Source: Streptomyces sp. SID12501
GTDB taxonomy: Bacteria > Actinomycetota > Actinomycetes > Streptomycetales > Streptomycetaceae
DNA: 64,000 nucleotides
Assembly (NCBI RefSeq): GCF_010550245.1
Contig: NZ_JAAGLU010000017.1
Span: 62,001-126,000 of the forward strand
Direction of reading: 5' to 3'
The notes under the pieces are model-generated. The model had not been told where the DNA came from and searched no databases. It saw only the letters and a program-made list of their open reading frames with translations. The position numbers and the translations under genes were made by a program. Numbering within the stretch: position 1 is the first letter of the stretch; each line of letters opens with the position of its first letter. Below are positions 1 to 8,870 of this stretch, piece by piece.

Positions 1-1935
1 GCCGGTGGCCGCGTTGATCAGCGTCCATGTCCCGTCACCGGTGGTCGACATGATCCACTCGGTGGCCGGATCCCGCTTGCCCGTGTCGGGCTCCACCACG
101 GGGACGTTGTCGCGCACGGCCAGGCGCTTGCCCTCGGCCGGGTTGGCGAACACGTACCGCTGGCGGGCGCCCTTCTCGCCGTGCCGGGCGTCGAGCTGCC
201 ACTGCTGAGCGACGGTGCCGTTGGCGGAGCCGATGACCAGGCTCGTGCCGTTGGCGCCGACGGTCACGGCCTTGCCGCTCTGCACGCCGGTCAGCGTGTA
301 GGAGTGGCCCTTGCTGAACAGGCCGGCGTCCTTCGCGACACCCGAGACGCCCTTGACGGCGAAGGAGGTCACGGACTGGGCCGGGACGGTGTACGTCGCC
401 TTGCCGTCGACGACCTTGACCGGGGCCTGCTGCTTGAGCTTGCCGTCGGCGCTGGTCACGGTCGGCGTGACGGTCGCGTTGCCCTTGATGGTGCGGAACT
501 TGGAGAGGTCGATGGTGACGTCACGGGCCGCGGTGGTGCTGTTGACGTGGACGAGCGAGGCGCCCTTGCCGTCCTTGGTCACGGCCGCGGCGCTGGAGGT
601 GTCGTCCACCTTGATCAGCTTGTCGCCCGGCTTGATGAAGTGCGTGAAGTTGCGGGCGGTGTCGAACTTGGTGTTCGTGTAGATCGGGCACGACGCCAGC
701 GTGTCCGTGGACTTGCAGCTGAACGACAGCTGGACGCTGCCCCAGTTGCCGCCCTTGGCGGACTCGCCGCCGGGCTTCATGTTGTCGTAGTCCTCGACCG
801 GCTGCCAGAACACCCAGGCCTGGGGCTCCAGTTCACGCAGGTCGTTGACGATCTGCTGGGCGAGGCCGAGACCCGGACGCATGTCCGTGAAGCTCTGCCC
901 GTCGCCCCAGTCGCCCTCGACCTCGCTCATCCACAGCGGCTTGTCGGCCGCCTTGGCGAGGTCGCGCACGGTGGTGCGCTGCCCGGTGCCGTAGGTGTGG
1001 ACGTTCATCTGGTCCACGAGGTCCTTGGAGGCCTGCGAGTAGGAGTTCCAGTTGTTCGCGAAGATGGACGGGTTGGTCTCGTCCATCGCCGAGATCTCCG
1101 ACTTGACCTTCGCCTTCTTCAGGGCGGGGGCCAGCGCGGCGAGAACCTTCTCCTGGAGCGCGGGGCCGATGTGGGCGCCCTCCTGACGGCCGCCGACGGG
1201 CAGGCCGTCGGCGCCCAGACGGGTGCCCCAGTAGCCGGTGTTGGGCTCGTTGAACGGGTCGACGGTGTCGACCTTGATGCCCTCGGCCTTCTCCAGACGC
1301 TTCGTCGCCCCCGCCAGGTAGGCGGCGAAGTCGTCGACCGAATCGGCCTTCAGCTGGTCGGCGTTGGCGTTGAAACCGCCGGAGACATAGCCGCTCTCCG
1401 TCATGAACCAGGGCGGCGAGTTGCTGAACGTCTCCCAGTGGGTGATGTCCTTCTTGATGCGGTCCACCCACCAGCGCTGGGTCTTGTCCGCCTTCGGGTT
1501 CCAGTCGGCCGCGTCGTCGGCGCTCCACCAGTCGGTGTCCGCGCGGGTGGTGCCCGCAGGCGCCTTCCACCAGCCCTCGACGGCCCCGCCGGCCCGCAGG
1601 TAGTCCTTCACGTCGGGAGCGTTGCCGCCGCCGATGTTGTAGCGGGCGATGTTCAGCGCCAGCCCGTCGTCACCGAACAGCAGCTTCGCGAGCTTCTCGC
1701 GGACCGCCGGGGGATAGTCGCCGGTCGCGTTGGCGAACCAGACCAGACTGGTGCCCCAGCCCTCGAACTTCTCCTGCTTGTACGAGGGATCGGGGGTGAC
1801 CGTGACGGACGGGACGGCGGCCTCGGCCGCCGCCTGCGCGTCCGGTGAAGGCGCGCTGACCAGAGCGGCCGAAGTGGCCAGGGCGGTGATGCCGACGACT
1901 CCCAGAAGGTGTCGCGTGCGGGTACGGCGTGCCAA
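1..1935 (-). CDS. Secreted GH30 endo-beta-1,6-galactanase with ricin-type lectin domain (partial)
   Basis: Predicted extracellular enzyme cutting beta-1,6-galactan side chains of arabinogalactan. The frame opens at a TTG (1935) with GGGAG seven bases upstream and is still open at base 1, so at least 645 residues are present and the C-terminus lies outside the window. A signal peptide covers about residues 1-37. The catalytic domain spans about 40-540; the acid/base is probably E230 (in FNEPNTGYWG) and the nucleophile E338 (in LWMSEVEGDWG). From about 544 a ricin/CBM13 beta-trefoil begins and is cut by the window edge. The N-terminal half closely resembles the enzyme encoded at 25016-28216. 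The Streptomyces GH30 subfamily 5 galactanases have this GH30-CBM13 plan. It lies 144 bp after the GH42 gene and is probably the last gene of that operon. The exact linkage specificity is inferred from family resemblance. Confidence 0.85.
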   Translation of the reverse strand, partial: MARRTRTRHLLGVVGITALATSAALVSAPSPDAQAAAEAAVPSVTVTPDPSYKQEKFEGWGTSLVWFANATGDYPPAVREKLAKLLFGDDGLALNIARYNIGGGNAPDVKDYLRAGGAVEGWWKAPAGTTRADTDWWSADDAADWNPKADKTQRWWVDRIKKDITHWETFSNSPPWFMTESGYVSGGFNANADQLKADSVDDFAAYLAGATKRLEKAEGIKVDTVDPFNEPNTGYWGTRLGADGLPVGGRQEGAHIGPALQEKVLAALAPALKKAKVKSEISAMDETNPSIFANNWNSYSQASKDLVDQMNVHTYGTGQRTTVRDLAKAADKPLWMSEVEGDWGDGQSFTDMRPGLGLAQQIVNDLRELEPQAWVFWQPVEDYDNMKPGGESAKGGNWGSVQLSFSCKSTDTLASCPIYTNTKFDTARNFTHFIKPGDKLIKVDDTSSAAAVTKDGKGASLVHVNSTTAARDVTIDLSKFRTIKGNATVTPTVTSADGKLKQQAPVKVVDGKATYTVPAQSVTSFAVKGVSGVAKDAGLFSKGHSYTLTGVQSGKAVTVGANGTSLVIGSANGTVAQQWQLDARHGEKGARQRYVFANPAEGKRLAVRDNVPVVEPDTGKRDPATEWIMSTTGDGTWTLINAATG

Positions 1936-2079
1936 CGTGTGCTCCCAACTCAGATGTGGTCGCTGCGGTGGACCGCCGTGCCCGCACCGTGCGCGGGTGC
2001 GCACGGACACGGGGCACGACGGTGTGCCCCTTGGATCAAGGGAGTTCAGGGGTGGTGCGAGTGTGGTGCGCGGGGTCGC

Positions 2080-4125
2080 TCAGTGGGCGGGCTGTCGAAG
2101 TACGGCGACTTCCCTCGGCGCGAGGACGAGGACGCCGTCGGTATCCGTACCGCCGGACAGCCGCTCTCCGTCGAGGCCCGGCAGTGGGACCTCCTCCTCG
2201 CTGCGGTTCACCAGGAACAGGAAACGGCTTCCGCCGCCCTGCCTCACGGTCAACTCGACCCGCCCACGGGCGGGTTCGGGCAGCTCGCTGTCGACACCGG
2301 CCGGCGCGAGCAGCCCCGGCAGCAGCGCCGCGAGGCCGTCGGCACCGAGGCGCGTGGAGACGTAGGACGCCGAACCCTCGCCCGTCGTACGGCGGGTGAC
2401 GGCAGGGCGGCCCGCGTAGGCGCCCGTGCGGTAGTGGGCCAGGACCTCGACCTCGGGGTCGGTCACATCGATGCGGTCGGTCCACACCGTGCCCGTACCG
2501 CCGCCGTCGACCTCGACCGACTCACCGTCGAGCAGCGGGCCGAACTCCTCGACGCGGATGCCCAGCAGGTCGCGCAGGGCGCCCGGGTAGCCGCCGAGCC
2601 AGATGTGGTCGTTCTCGTCGACGACGCCGGAGAAGTAGGTGGTGACCAGATGGCCGCCCGTCTCCGCGTACCGCGTCAGTTCCTTGGCGAGTGTCGCCGG
2701 GACCATGTGCAGGACCGGGGTGATCAGCACGTCGTAACGGCTGAACTCGGTGCGCGTGGTGACGATGTCGGAGCGGATGCCGAGAGAGAGGAGCGCCGAG
2801 TACCAGTTCAACCCCTCCTGGCGGTAGTCGAGGAGGGCGGTGGGGTGCGAGTCCTGCTCGCTCGCCCACCAGGAGTCCCAGTCGAACACGATCCCGACGC
2901 GGGCCGGTTCGCGCTCGGAGCCCGCGATCGGCGCCAGGTCCTTCAGGGTCTGGCCGAGGGCGGCCACCCCACGGAAGACCTCGCTGTCGGCGCCGGCGTG
3001 CGGCACCATCGCGGAGTGGTACTTCTCGGCGCCGGCCGCCGACTGACGCCACTGGAAGAAGCAGACGGCGTCGGCGCCGTGCGCGACGTGCAGCAGCGAG
3101 TCGCGGGCCAGCTCACCGGGGCGCTTGGCCACGTTGACGTGCTGCCAGTTGACCGCGCTGGTGGAGTGCTCCATCAGGAACCACGGACGGCCGCCCGCGA
3201 TACCACTGGTCAGGTTGGCGGAGAAGGACAGCTCGTCGCGGTCCTGCGGGCCCGGGTGGACGTAGTGGTCGTTGGAGACGAAGTCGATCTCGCCCGCCCA
3301 GTCCGGGTAGTTCATGCCCTTCGTGCCGCCCATCACCATGAAGTTGGTGGTGATGGGGACCTCGGGCGTGTACTCGCGCAGGATGTCCCGCTCCGCGACC
3401 AGGTAGTCCTTCAGCGCGTCCGAGGAGAACCGCTTGAAGTCCAGCTGCTGGGTGGGGTTCGGGTGCGAGCCGGCCAGCCGGGGCGGCAGGATCTGCGCCC
3501 AGTCGCTGTAGCGCTGCGACCAGAACGCAGTGCCCCAGGCGTGGTTGAGGGCGTCGAGCGTGGTGTAACGGGCGCGCAGCCAGTCGCGGAAGGCGTGGGC
3601 CGCGTCGTCCGAGAAGTCGTAGATGTTGTGGCAGCCCAGCTCGTTCGAGATGTGCCAGGCCACCAGGGCCGGGTGGTTGGCGTAACGTTCCGCCATCTTC
3701 CGGACCAGGCCGAGCGCATGGCTGCGGAACACCGGGGAGGTGGGGCGCCAGTGCTGGCGCGCGCCCGGCCAGACCGTCTCGCCCGTGGCCGTCACCGGGA
3801 GGATCTCCGGGTGCGCGGTGGTGAGCCACGGCGGCGGGGACGCGGTCGCGGTGGCCAGATCGACGCCGATCCCGCCCTCGTGCAGCAGGTCCATGATCTC
3901 GTCCAGCCACCCGAAGTCCCAGGTGTCCGCGTCCGGCTGGATACGCGCCCAGGAGAAGATCCCCACCGAGACGATGTTGACACCGGCCTCGCGCATCAGC
4001 CGTACGTCCTCCTCCCACACCTCCCGAGGCCACTGCTCGGGGTTGTAGTCGGCGCCGTACGCGAGACGGGGCACGGAGTCACCGTCCGGCCCGTACGGCA
4101 GACGGGACGGGGAGGCGGAGGTCAT
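2080..4125 (-). CDS. GH42 beta-galactosidase
   Basis: Intracellular beta-galactosidase (681 residues, normal GH42 length, no signal peptide), expected to hydrolyse imported galacto-oligosaccharides. The N-terminal (beta/alpha)8 barrel starts with LAYGADYNPEQW. The acid/base is E162 in WHISNELGCHN and the nucleophile E319 in FLMEHSTSAVNW. A trimerisation domain (about 390-600) and a small C-terminal beta domain follow. The ATG has GGAAGGAC upstream. It lies 85 bp behind the sugar-binding protein gene, separated by a strong hairpin, in the same orientation as the ABC permeases, so it probably belongs to the LacI-controlled operon that starts near 7531. Absence of a leader agrees with action after ABC import. 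Confidence 0.93.
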   Translation of the reverse strand: MTSASPSRLPYGPDGDSVPRLAYGADYNPEQWPREVWEEDVRLMREAGVNIVSVGIFSWARIQPDADTWDFGWLDEIMDLLHEGGIGVDLATATASPPPWLTTAHPEILPVTATGETVWPGARQHWRPTSPVFRSHALGLVRKMAERYANHPALVAWHISNELGCHNIYDFSDDAAHAFRDWLRARYTTLDALNHAWGTAFWSQRYSDWAQILPPRLAGSHPNPTQQLDFKRFSSDALKDYLVAERDILREYTPEVPITTNFMVMGGTKGMNYPDWAGEIDFVSNDHYVHPGPQDRDELSFSANLTSGIAGGRPWFLMEHSTSAVNWQHVNVAKRPGELARDSLLHVAHGADAVCFFQWRQSAAGAEKYHSAMVPHAGADSEVFRGVAALGQTLKDLAPIAGSEREPARVGIVFDWDSWWASEQDSHPTALLDYRQEGLNWYSALLSLGIRSDIVTTRTEFSRYDVLITPVLHMVPATLAKELTRYAETGGHLVTTYFSGVVDENDHIWLGGYPGALRDLLGIRVEEFGPLLDGESVEVDGGGTGTVWTDRIDVTDPEVEVLAHYRTGAYAGRPAVTRRTTGEGSASYVSTRLGADGLAALLPGLLAPAGVDSELPEPARGRVELTVRQGGGSRFLFLVNRSEEEVPLPGLDGERLSGGTDTDGVLVLAPREVAVLRQPAH

Positions 4126-4152
4126 GGTGGTCCTTCCAAGGTACGGGGGGTA

Positions 4153-4192
4153 CGAGGAGCGGCCGGCGTTGACGCTTTCCGGCCGCTCCTCG
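4153..4192 (-). terminator. Intra-operon hairpin behind the sugar-binding protein gene
   Basis: A perfect 14-bp stem (4153-4166 with 4179-4192) with a 12-base loop lies just after the stop of the binding-protein gene and before the GH42 start. No U-tract follows on the minus strand. Known binding-protein operons use such hairpins to stabilise or partly terminate the mRNA so that the binding protein is made in excess; that role here is inference. Confidence 0.6.
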
Positions 4193-4210
4193 GCTGCTAC
4201 TGCCCAGCTG

Positions 4211-5551
4211 TTACTTCTCGACGGTGAAGCCCTGCTCCGTGCCGTACTTGATGGAGGCGTCCTGCCAGGTCTTCAGCGCGTCGGAGAGCTTCGTGCTGGA
4301 GACGTAGGCCTTGCCGACGGTGTCGTTGAAGATCGAGTTGGCGTACTGCTGGAAGGGCAGGTACGACCAGTCGCTGGCGACGTTGGCGGCGGAGTCGGCG
4401 AAGATCTTGTTCGCCTCCTGGCCGTCGAAGTAGTCGAACTTCTTGCTCAGGAACGCCGGGTCCTGGAGCTGAGCGGTGGTCGCCGGGAAGGCGCCCTCGT
4501 CGACACGGGTCTGCACACCGTCACCGGCGTTCGCGTACTCGACGAACGCGTAGGCGAGCTCCTTGTTCTTGCCCAGCTCGGGCAGGGCCAGCGAGCTGCC
4601 GCCGTTCTCCGCGCTGGCCTTGTCGCCCTTGGTCCAGGCCGGCATCGGGGCCGCGCGCCACTGGCCGGACGCCTGCGGGACACCGCTGACGAAGTTGGCG
4701 GGCATCCAGGCGCCGGTGGTCAGGGTGGCGATGGTGCCGTCGCCCAGACCCTTGTACCAGTCGTCGGTCCAGCCGTTGATCGGCGAGACGAGCTTCTCGT
4801 CGATGAGCTTCTGCCAGGTGTCCGTGTACTTCTTGGCGCCCGCGTCGTCGAAGTTGACCGACACCTTGGTGCCGTCGACCTTGTAGGGGCGCGAACCGGC
4901 CTCCCACAGGAGGCTGGTGGTGAAGCCCGCGTCGCCGGCGTCGTTGGCGATGTAGACCTTGGGGTCGGCCTTGTGCAGCTTGCGGGCCGCCTCGACGTAC
5001 TCGTCCCAGGTGGTCGGGACGGCGATCTTGTACTTGTCGAAGACCTTCTTGTTGTAGAACATCGCCATGGGGCCCGAGTCCATCGGCAGGCCGTAGACCT
5101 TGTCGCCGTCGCTCACGGCGTTCCACGGGCCGGGCGTGTACTTGGCCTTGAGCTTGTCGGCACCGTAGGGGGCCAGGTCGCTCAGGCCCTTGGTGAGGGA
5201 GTACTGGCTCAGCGCGAAGTACTCGACCTGCGCGACGTCCGGGACACCCTTCTTGGCCGCGATGGCGTTCGACAGGGCGGTGTAGTGCTTGTCGCCGGAC
5301 CGCTCGGCCACCAGGTTGATCTTGACCTTGGGGTACTTCTTCTGGAAGTTGGCGGCGACCGACTTCAGCGTGGGCTCCCAGGCCCAGACATTGACCGTGC
5401 CGCCCTTCTTGAGGGCCGCCTGGATGTCCGCGGCGGAGACGCCCTTCTGGTCCGAGCTGTCGTCGTCGGAGCCGCCGCAGGCGGTCGCGCCGAGGGCGAG
5501 GACGGAGAGCAGGGTTATGCCGCGCATCAGGCGGCCGGTGGTTCTACGCAT
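4211..5551 (-). CDS. Sugar ABC transporter substrate-binding lipoprotein
   Basis: Extracellular solute-binding protein of the CUT1 (maltose-type) ABC family, 446 residues. The leader ends in a lipobox (LGATAC) followed by GGSDDD, so it should be a lipid-anchored receptor. The mature part has the usual family 1 layout, beginning with a beta strand in GTVNVWAWEP and carrying YALPMD-like hinge sequence (VYGLPMDSGPMAMFYNKK). It is third in the unit after two permease genes and ahead of the GH42 and GH30 genes, so galactose-containing or arabinogalactan-derived oligosaccharides are the likely ligand. The ligand cannot be read from the sequence. No ATPase gene is present; many Streptomyces CUT1 systems share the MsiK ATPase encoded elsewhere. 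Confidence 0.92.
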   Translation of the reverse strand: MRRTTGRLMRGITLLSVLALGATACGGSDDDSSDQKGVSAADIQAALKKGGTVNVWAWEPTLKSVAANFQKKYPKVKINLVAERSGDKHYTALSNAIAAKKGVPDVAQVEYFALSQYSLTKGLSDLAPYGADKLKAKYTPGPWNAVSDGDKVYGLPMDSGPMAMFYNKKVFDKYKIAVPTTWDEYVEAARKLHKADPKVYIANDAGDAGFTTSLLWEAGSRPYKVDGTKVSVNFDDAGAKKYTDTWQKLIDEKLVSPINGWTDDWYKGLGDGTIATLTTGAWMPANFVSGVPQASGQWRAAPMPAWTKGDKASAENGGSSLALPELGKNKELAYAFVEYANAGDGVQTRVDEGAFPATTAQLQDPAFLSKKFDYFDGQEANKIFADSAANVASDWSYLPFQQYANSIFNDTVGKAYVSSTKLSDALKTWQDASIKYGTEQGFTVEK

Positions 5552-5653
5552 CGAGATGCTTCCACTTCTTCGTGGGTGGGACGGGGTGAGGGTGAATGCT
5601 GTGTGAGGGTGAAACGCGGTGGAGCCGAGGGGGGTGTGGGGCCTGAGGGTGGA

Positions 5654-6601
5654 TCACTCCTTGACACTTCCGGCGGAAAGGCCGGACTGCCAGTACTTCT
5701 GGAGCAGCAGGAACGCGGCGATCAGCGGAATGATGGTGAGCAGTGATCCGGTGATCACCAGGTTGGTGACGACGTCGCCGCCGATCGTCTGGGCCTGGTT
5801 GTTCCAGGCGTCCAGACCCAGGGTCAGCGGGTACCAGTTGGGGTCCTTGAGCATGATGAGCGGCAGGAAGTAGTTGTTCCAGGTCGCGACCGTGGTGAAC
5901 AGCAGGACGGTCACGGTGCCGGGGGCGAGCAGGGGCATCGCGACCTGGAAGAAGGTGCGTATCTCGCCCGCTCCGTCGATGCGGGCCGCCTCCATCAGTT
6001 CGGTGGGGATGGCCTCGGTCGCGAAGACCCACATCAGATACAGACCGAAGGGCGACACGAGCGAGGGGATGATCACCGCCCACGGGGTGTCGGTCAGGCC
6101 CATCTTGCTGAACATCAGGAAGGTGGGCACCGCCAGGGCCGTGCCCGGGACGGCGACGGCACCGATGACCACGGCGAACACGGCGCGCTTGCCCGGAAAG
6201 GTGAACTTCGCCAGCGCGTAGCCGCCGAGGATCGCCAGCAGCGTGGCGCCGCCGGCGCCGAGCACGACGTACAGCAGGGTGTTCAGCAGCCAGCGGACGA
6301 AGATGCCGTCGTGGTACGTGAACGTGTCGTGGATGTTCTGCCAGAGGGCGAAGTCGCTGCTGAACCACATTCCGGACGAACTGGCCAGCCCGTCCTGGGT
6401 CTTGGTGGCGCTGATGACCAGCCAGATCAGGGGCACGACCGTGTAGACCAGGATCAGCCCGGTGAGGACGGTCAGCAGGATGCTGCGCTTGGGGCTGCCG
6501 GGGTTGTGCTTACGGCGGGTGCGCAGCCGGGGCGCGCCCTTGGAACCGCCGGTGGCTTCTGCGGGTGCAGCCGGGGAGGTGGTGGTGACGGAGCTGCTCA
6601 T
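5654..6601 (-). CDS. Sugar ABC transporter permease, MalG type
   Basis: Inner-membrane permease of 315 residues with six predicted transmembrane segments after a long charged cytoplasmic N-terminus (residues 1-37, rich in Arg/Lys). The cytoplasmic EAA loop that contacts the ATPase is TELMEAARIDGAGEIRTFF, near residues 205-224, followed by a Pro-Leu-Leu-Ala-Pro turn. It begins 3 bp after the stop of the MalF-type gene, so translation is probably coupled, and is followed after 102 bp by the binding-protein gene. Together they form one CUT1 importer lacking its own ATPase. Confidence 0.93.
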   Translation of the reverse strand: MSSSVTTTSPAAPAEATGGSKGAPRLRTRRKHNPGSPKRSILLTVLTGLILVYTVVPLIWLVISATKTQDGLASSSGMWFSSDFALWQNIHDTFTYHDGIFVRWLLNTLLYVVLGAGGATLLAILGGYALAKFTFPGKRAVFAVVIGAVAVPGTALAVPTFLMFSKMGLTDTPWAVIIPSLVSPFGLYLMWVFATEAIPTELMEAARIDGAGEIRTFFQVAMPLLAPGTVTVLLFTTVATWNNYFLPLIMLKDPNWYPLTLGLDAWNNQAQTIGGDVVTNLVITGSLLTIIPLIAAFLLLQKYWQSGLSAGSVKE

Positions 6602-6604
6602 GGT

Positions 6605-7531
6605 TCACGCTCCCTTGCGCATGCCGCGGAGCTGCACGACATAGGCGATGACCATGGTGATCAGCCCCATGATGATGGCGACCGCCGCGGAGTAGTTGTG
6701 CTGCTGGCCGTTGAAGGACAGCGAGTACGTGTAGAAGTTCGGGGTGAAGTCGGTCGTGATGGCGTTGCGTGCCAGTGGCCGCAGGATGGCCGGCTCGTTG
6801 AAGAGCTGGAAGCTGCCGATGATCGAGAAGATCGTCGCGATGACGAGGGCACCGCGGATCGCGGGGAGCTTGATGGCGGTGATGATGCGGAACTGCCCGG
6901 CGCCGTCGATCTCCGCGGCCTCGTAGAGCGAGAGCGGGATGACCCGTAGCGCGGAGTAGAAGATCAGCATGTTGTAGCCGATGAACTCCCACGTGACGAT
7001 GTTGCCGATCGACGCCAGGACCAGGTCGCTGGAGAGCGGGTCGGGCAGCGTGACGCCGAACGCGCTGTTGATGTCACCCACCAGGCCGTACTTGGTGCCG
7101 TACATGAAGCCCCACATCAGGGTGGCGACCACGGCGGGCACCGCGTACGGCAGGAAGATCGTGATGCGGAAGAAGTCCTTGCCGAAGAGGCGTCCGCTGT
7201 CCAGGGCCAGGGCGATCAGCAGGGCGATGCCGAGCATGATCGGCACCTGGACGGCCAGGAAGAGTGCCACCCGGGTGAGGGACTGCCAGAACTGGTCGTC
7301 CTTCAGGGCCTGTGTGTAGTTGTCCAGGCCGACGAAACTCGTGCCGCCGATCAGCTGGTCCCTGAACAGGCTCAAATAGATCGAGTACCCGATGGGTGCC
7401 AGGAAGACGAGGGCGAACACCGCCACGAACGGGCCTATGAACCCCCATCCCGTCCAGGAGCGGCGGTCCCTCTTCGCCGCGGACCGGGCCGGGGCGCGCT
7501 TCGCGGCCACCGGCGGTTCTAGGGTCGTCAT
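6605..7531 (-). CDS. Sugar ABC transporter permease, MalF type
   Basis: Inner-membrane permease of 308 residues, first gene of the operon that runs to base 1. It has an N-terminal cytoplasmic stretch, a first transmembrane helix near residues 30-50 (WGFIGPFVAVFALVFLAPIG), and five further helices. The EAA loop is LSLYEAAEIDGAGQFRIITA. Its ATG lies 53 bp downstream of a perfect ATGTTTACGTAAACAT palindrome, and a second copy sits 56 bp further upstream, so the operon is probably repressed by the divergent LacI protein. It pairs with the MalG-type permease that follows immediately. Confidence 0.93.
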   Translation of the reverse strand: MTTLEPPVAAKRAPARSAAKRDRRSWTGWGFIGPFVAVFALVFLAPIGYSIYLSLFRDQLIGGTSFVGLDNYTQALKDDQFWQSLTRVALFLAVQVPIMLGIALLIALALDSGRLFGKDFFRITIFLPYAVPAVVATLMWGFMYGTKYGLVGDINSAFGVTLPDPLSSDLVLASIGNIVTWEFIGYNMLIFYSALRVIPLSLYEAAEIDGAGQFRIITAIKLPAIRGALVIATIFSIIGSFQLFNEPAILRPLARNAITTDFTPNFYTYSLSFNGQQHNYSAAVAIIMGLITMVIAYVVQLRGMRKGA

Positions 7532-7584
7532 TGTCTTGCCTCGCTCGTCCGTCTCGGAACCGGCGCTGGTCCGCCGCCGCCCCG

Positions 7585-7600
7585 ATGTTTACGTAAACAT
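7585..7600. promoter_or_regulatory. LacI-type operator, copy 1
   Basis: ATGTTTACGTAAACAT is a perfect 16-bp palindrome with the central CG typical of LacI/GalR operators. It lies between the permease operon and the divergent lacI-type gene at 7743. Confidence 0.85.
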
Positions 7601-7640
7601 CCGTCTCCGCAAGACCCCCACGAGAGGTCCACCGGCTGTT

Positions 7641-7656
7641 ATGTTTACGTAAACAT
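7641..7656. promoter_or_regulatory. LacI-type operator, copy 2
   Basis: A second, identical ATGTTTACGTAAACAT palindrome, 56 bp centre to centre from copy 1 and 87 bp upstream of the regulator's GTG. Two identical sites suggest cooperative binding or a loop that covers both divergent promoters. Confidence 0.85.
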
Positions 7657-7742
7657 CTGATGGCGGCATGTCTACACCGCTCCCCCGACGCTGGTCAAGG
7701 GTCGTCGGGCGCAACTGTGGACCGGAGAGCGAGGATTGACGG

Positions 7743-8822
7743 GTGGACACAGCTGACGGCACCTCGGCCGAGCCGGGGCGGGCGCGCGCACGCACCAGGA
7801 AGCGGGCCGCCCGCCGTACACAGAGCGCCTCCATGGCGGACGTCGCCAGGGTCGCCGGAGTGTCCTCGCAGACCGTCTCCCGGGTGTCGAACGGCTTCCC
7901 CGGCGTCAACGAGGAGACGCGGCAGCAGGTCCTCGCCGCCATGAAGGAGCTGGGCTACCGCCCCAACAGCGCCGCCCGGGCCCTCAAACGCGGCGAGTTC
8001 CGCACCATCGGCGTCATCACCTTCGGCCTGTCCACCACCGGCAACGTGCGCACACTTGAGGCGATCGCCACCTCGGCGGCCCACGAGGGGTACTCGGTCA
8101 CCCTGCTGCCGGTCGCCGTGCCGACGCAGGACGAGGTGCGCGGAGCCTTCTCGCGGCTCGGCGAGCTCGCCGTCGACGCGGTCATCGTCATCCTCGAAGT
8201 GCACCTCCTCGACGCGTCGACCCTCTCCATGCCGCCGCACGTCCAGGTGGTCGTGGCCGACTCCGACGCGGGCGACCGCTACAACGTGGTCGACACCGAC
8301 CAGGCGGGCGGCACCCGGACCGCCGTACGGCATCTCCTGGACCTCGGGCACCGCACGGTCTGGCATCTGGCGGGCCCCGAGGGCTCGTACGCCGCGCAGC
8401 GCCGCACCGACGCCTGGCGCGCCGAACTCCTCGCGGCCGACCGGATCGCGCCGCCCCTGGTGCGCGGGGACTGGTCGGCCGAGTCCGGCTACCACGCGGG
8501 TCTGCGGATCGCCGCAATGCCGGACTGTACGGCGGTGTTCGTGGCCAACGACCAGATGGCGCTGGGGCTGCTGCGGGCCCTGCACGAGAGCGGGCGCAGG
8601 GTGCCCGAGGACGTCAGCGTGATCGGCTTCGACGACATCCCGGAGGCGAGCTCGTTCCTGCCGCCGCTGACCACCGTGCACCAGGACTTCGCCGAGGTGG
8701 GGCGGCTGTGCGTGGAGGGCGTGCTGCGGCAGATGCGGCAGGACGCCACGGAGCACGGCACGACACTGGTGCCGACGCGGCTGGTCATGCGGAACAGTAC
8801 GGCGCCGCCGCGTTCGCGGTGA
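7743..8822 (+). CDS. LacI-family transcriptional regulator
   Basis: Local repressor of the divergent ABC/GH42/GH30 operon, 359 residues from a GTG. A basic N-terminal extension of about 30 residues precedes the helix-turn-helix (MADVARVAGVSSQTVSRVS, recognition helix SSQTVSRV) and the hinge helix (NSAARALKRGE). The remainder is the periplasmic-binding-like effector domain, from GVITFGLSTTG to the ...DDIPEASSFLPPLTTV segment typical of the family. Two identical palindromes lie in its own upstream region, so autoregulation is likely. The inducer is probably a galactose- or arabinose-containing oligosaccharide, which is inference from the operon content. Confidence 0.93.
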   Translation: MDTADGTSAEPGRARARTRKRAARRTQSASMADVARVAGVSSQTVSRVSNGFPGVNEETRQQVLAAMKELGYRPNSAARALKRGEFRTIGVITFGLSTTGNVRTLEAIATSAAHEGYSVTLLPVAVPTQDEVRGAFSRLGELAVDAVIVILEVHLLDASTLSMPPHVQVVVADSDAGDRYNVVDTDQAGGTRTAVRHLLDLGHRTVWHLAGPEGSYAAQRRTDAWRAELLAADRIAPPLVRGDWSAESGYHAGLRIAAMPDCTAVFVANDQMALGLLRALHESGRRVPEDVSVIGFDDIPEASSFLPPLTTVHQDFAEVGRLCVEGVLRQMRQDATEHGTTLVPTRLVMRNSTAPPRSR

Positions 8823-8870
8823 GGACCCGCACGCCTTGCCCGTGCCGGGCGCCGGGCGCACGCTGGTCGT

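Noticed and set aside
1909..4227. Long plus-strand frame opposite the GH42 gene
   Set aside because: Same antisense shadow effect; the minus strand has full GH42 motifs and a good start site.
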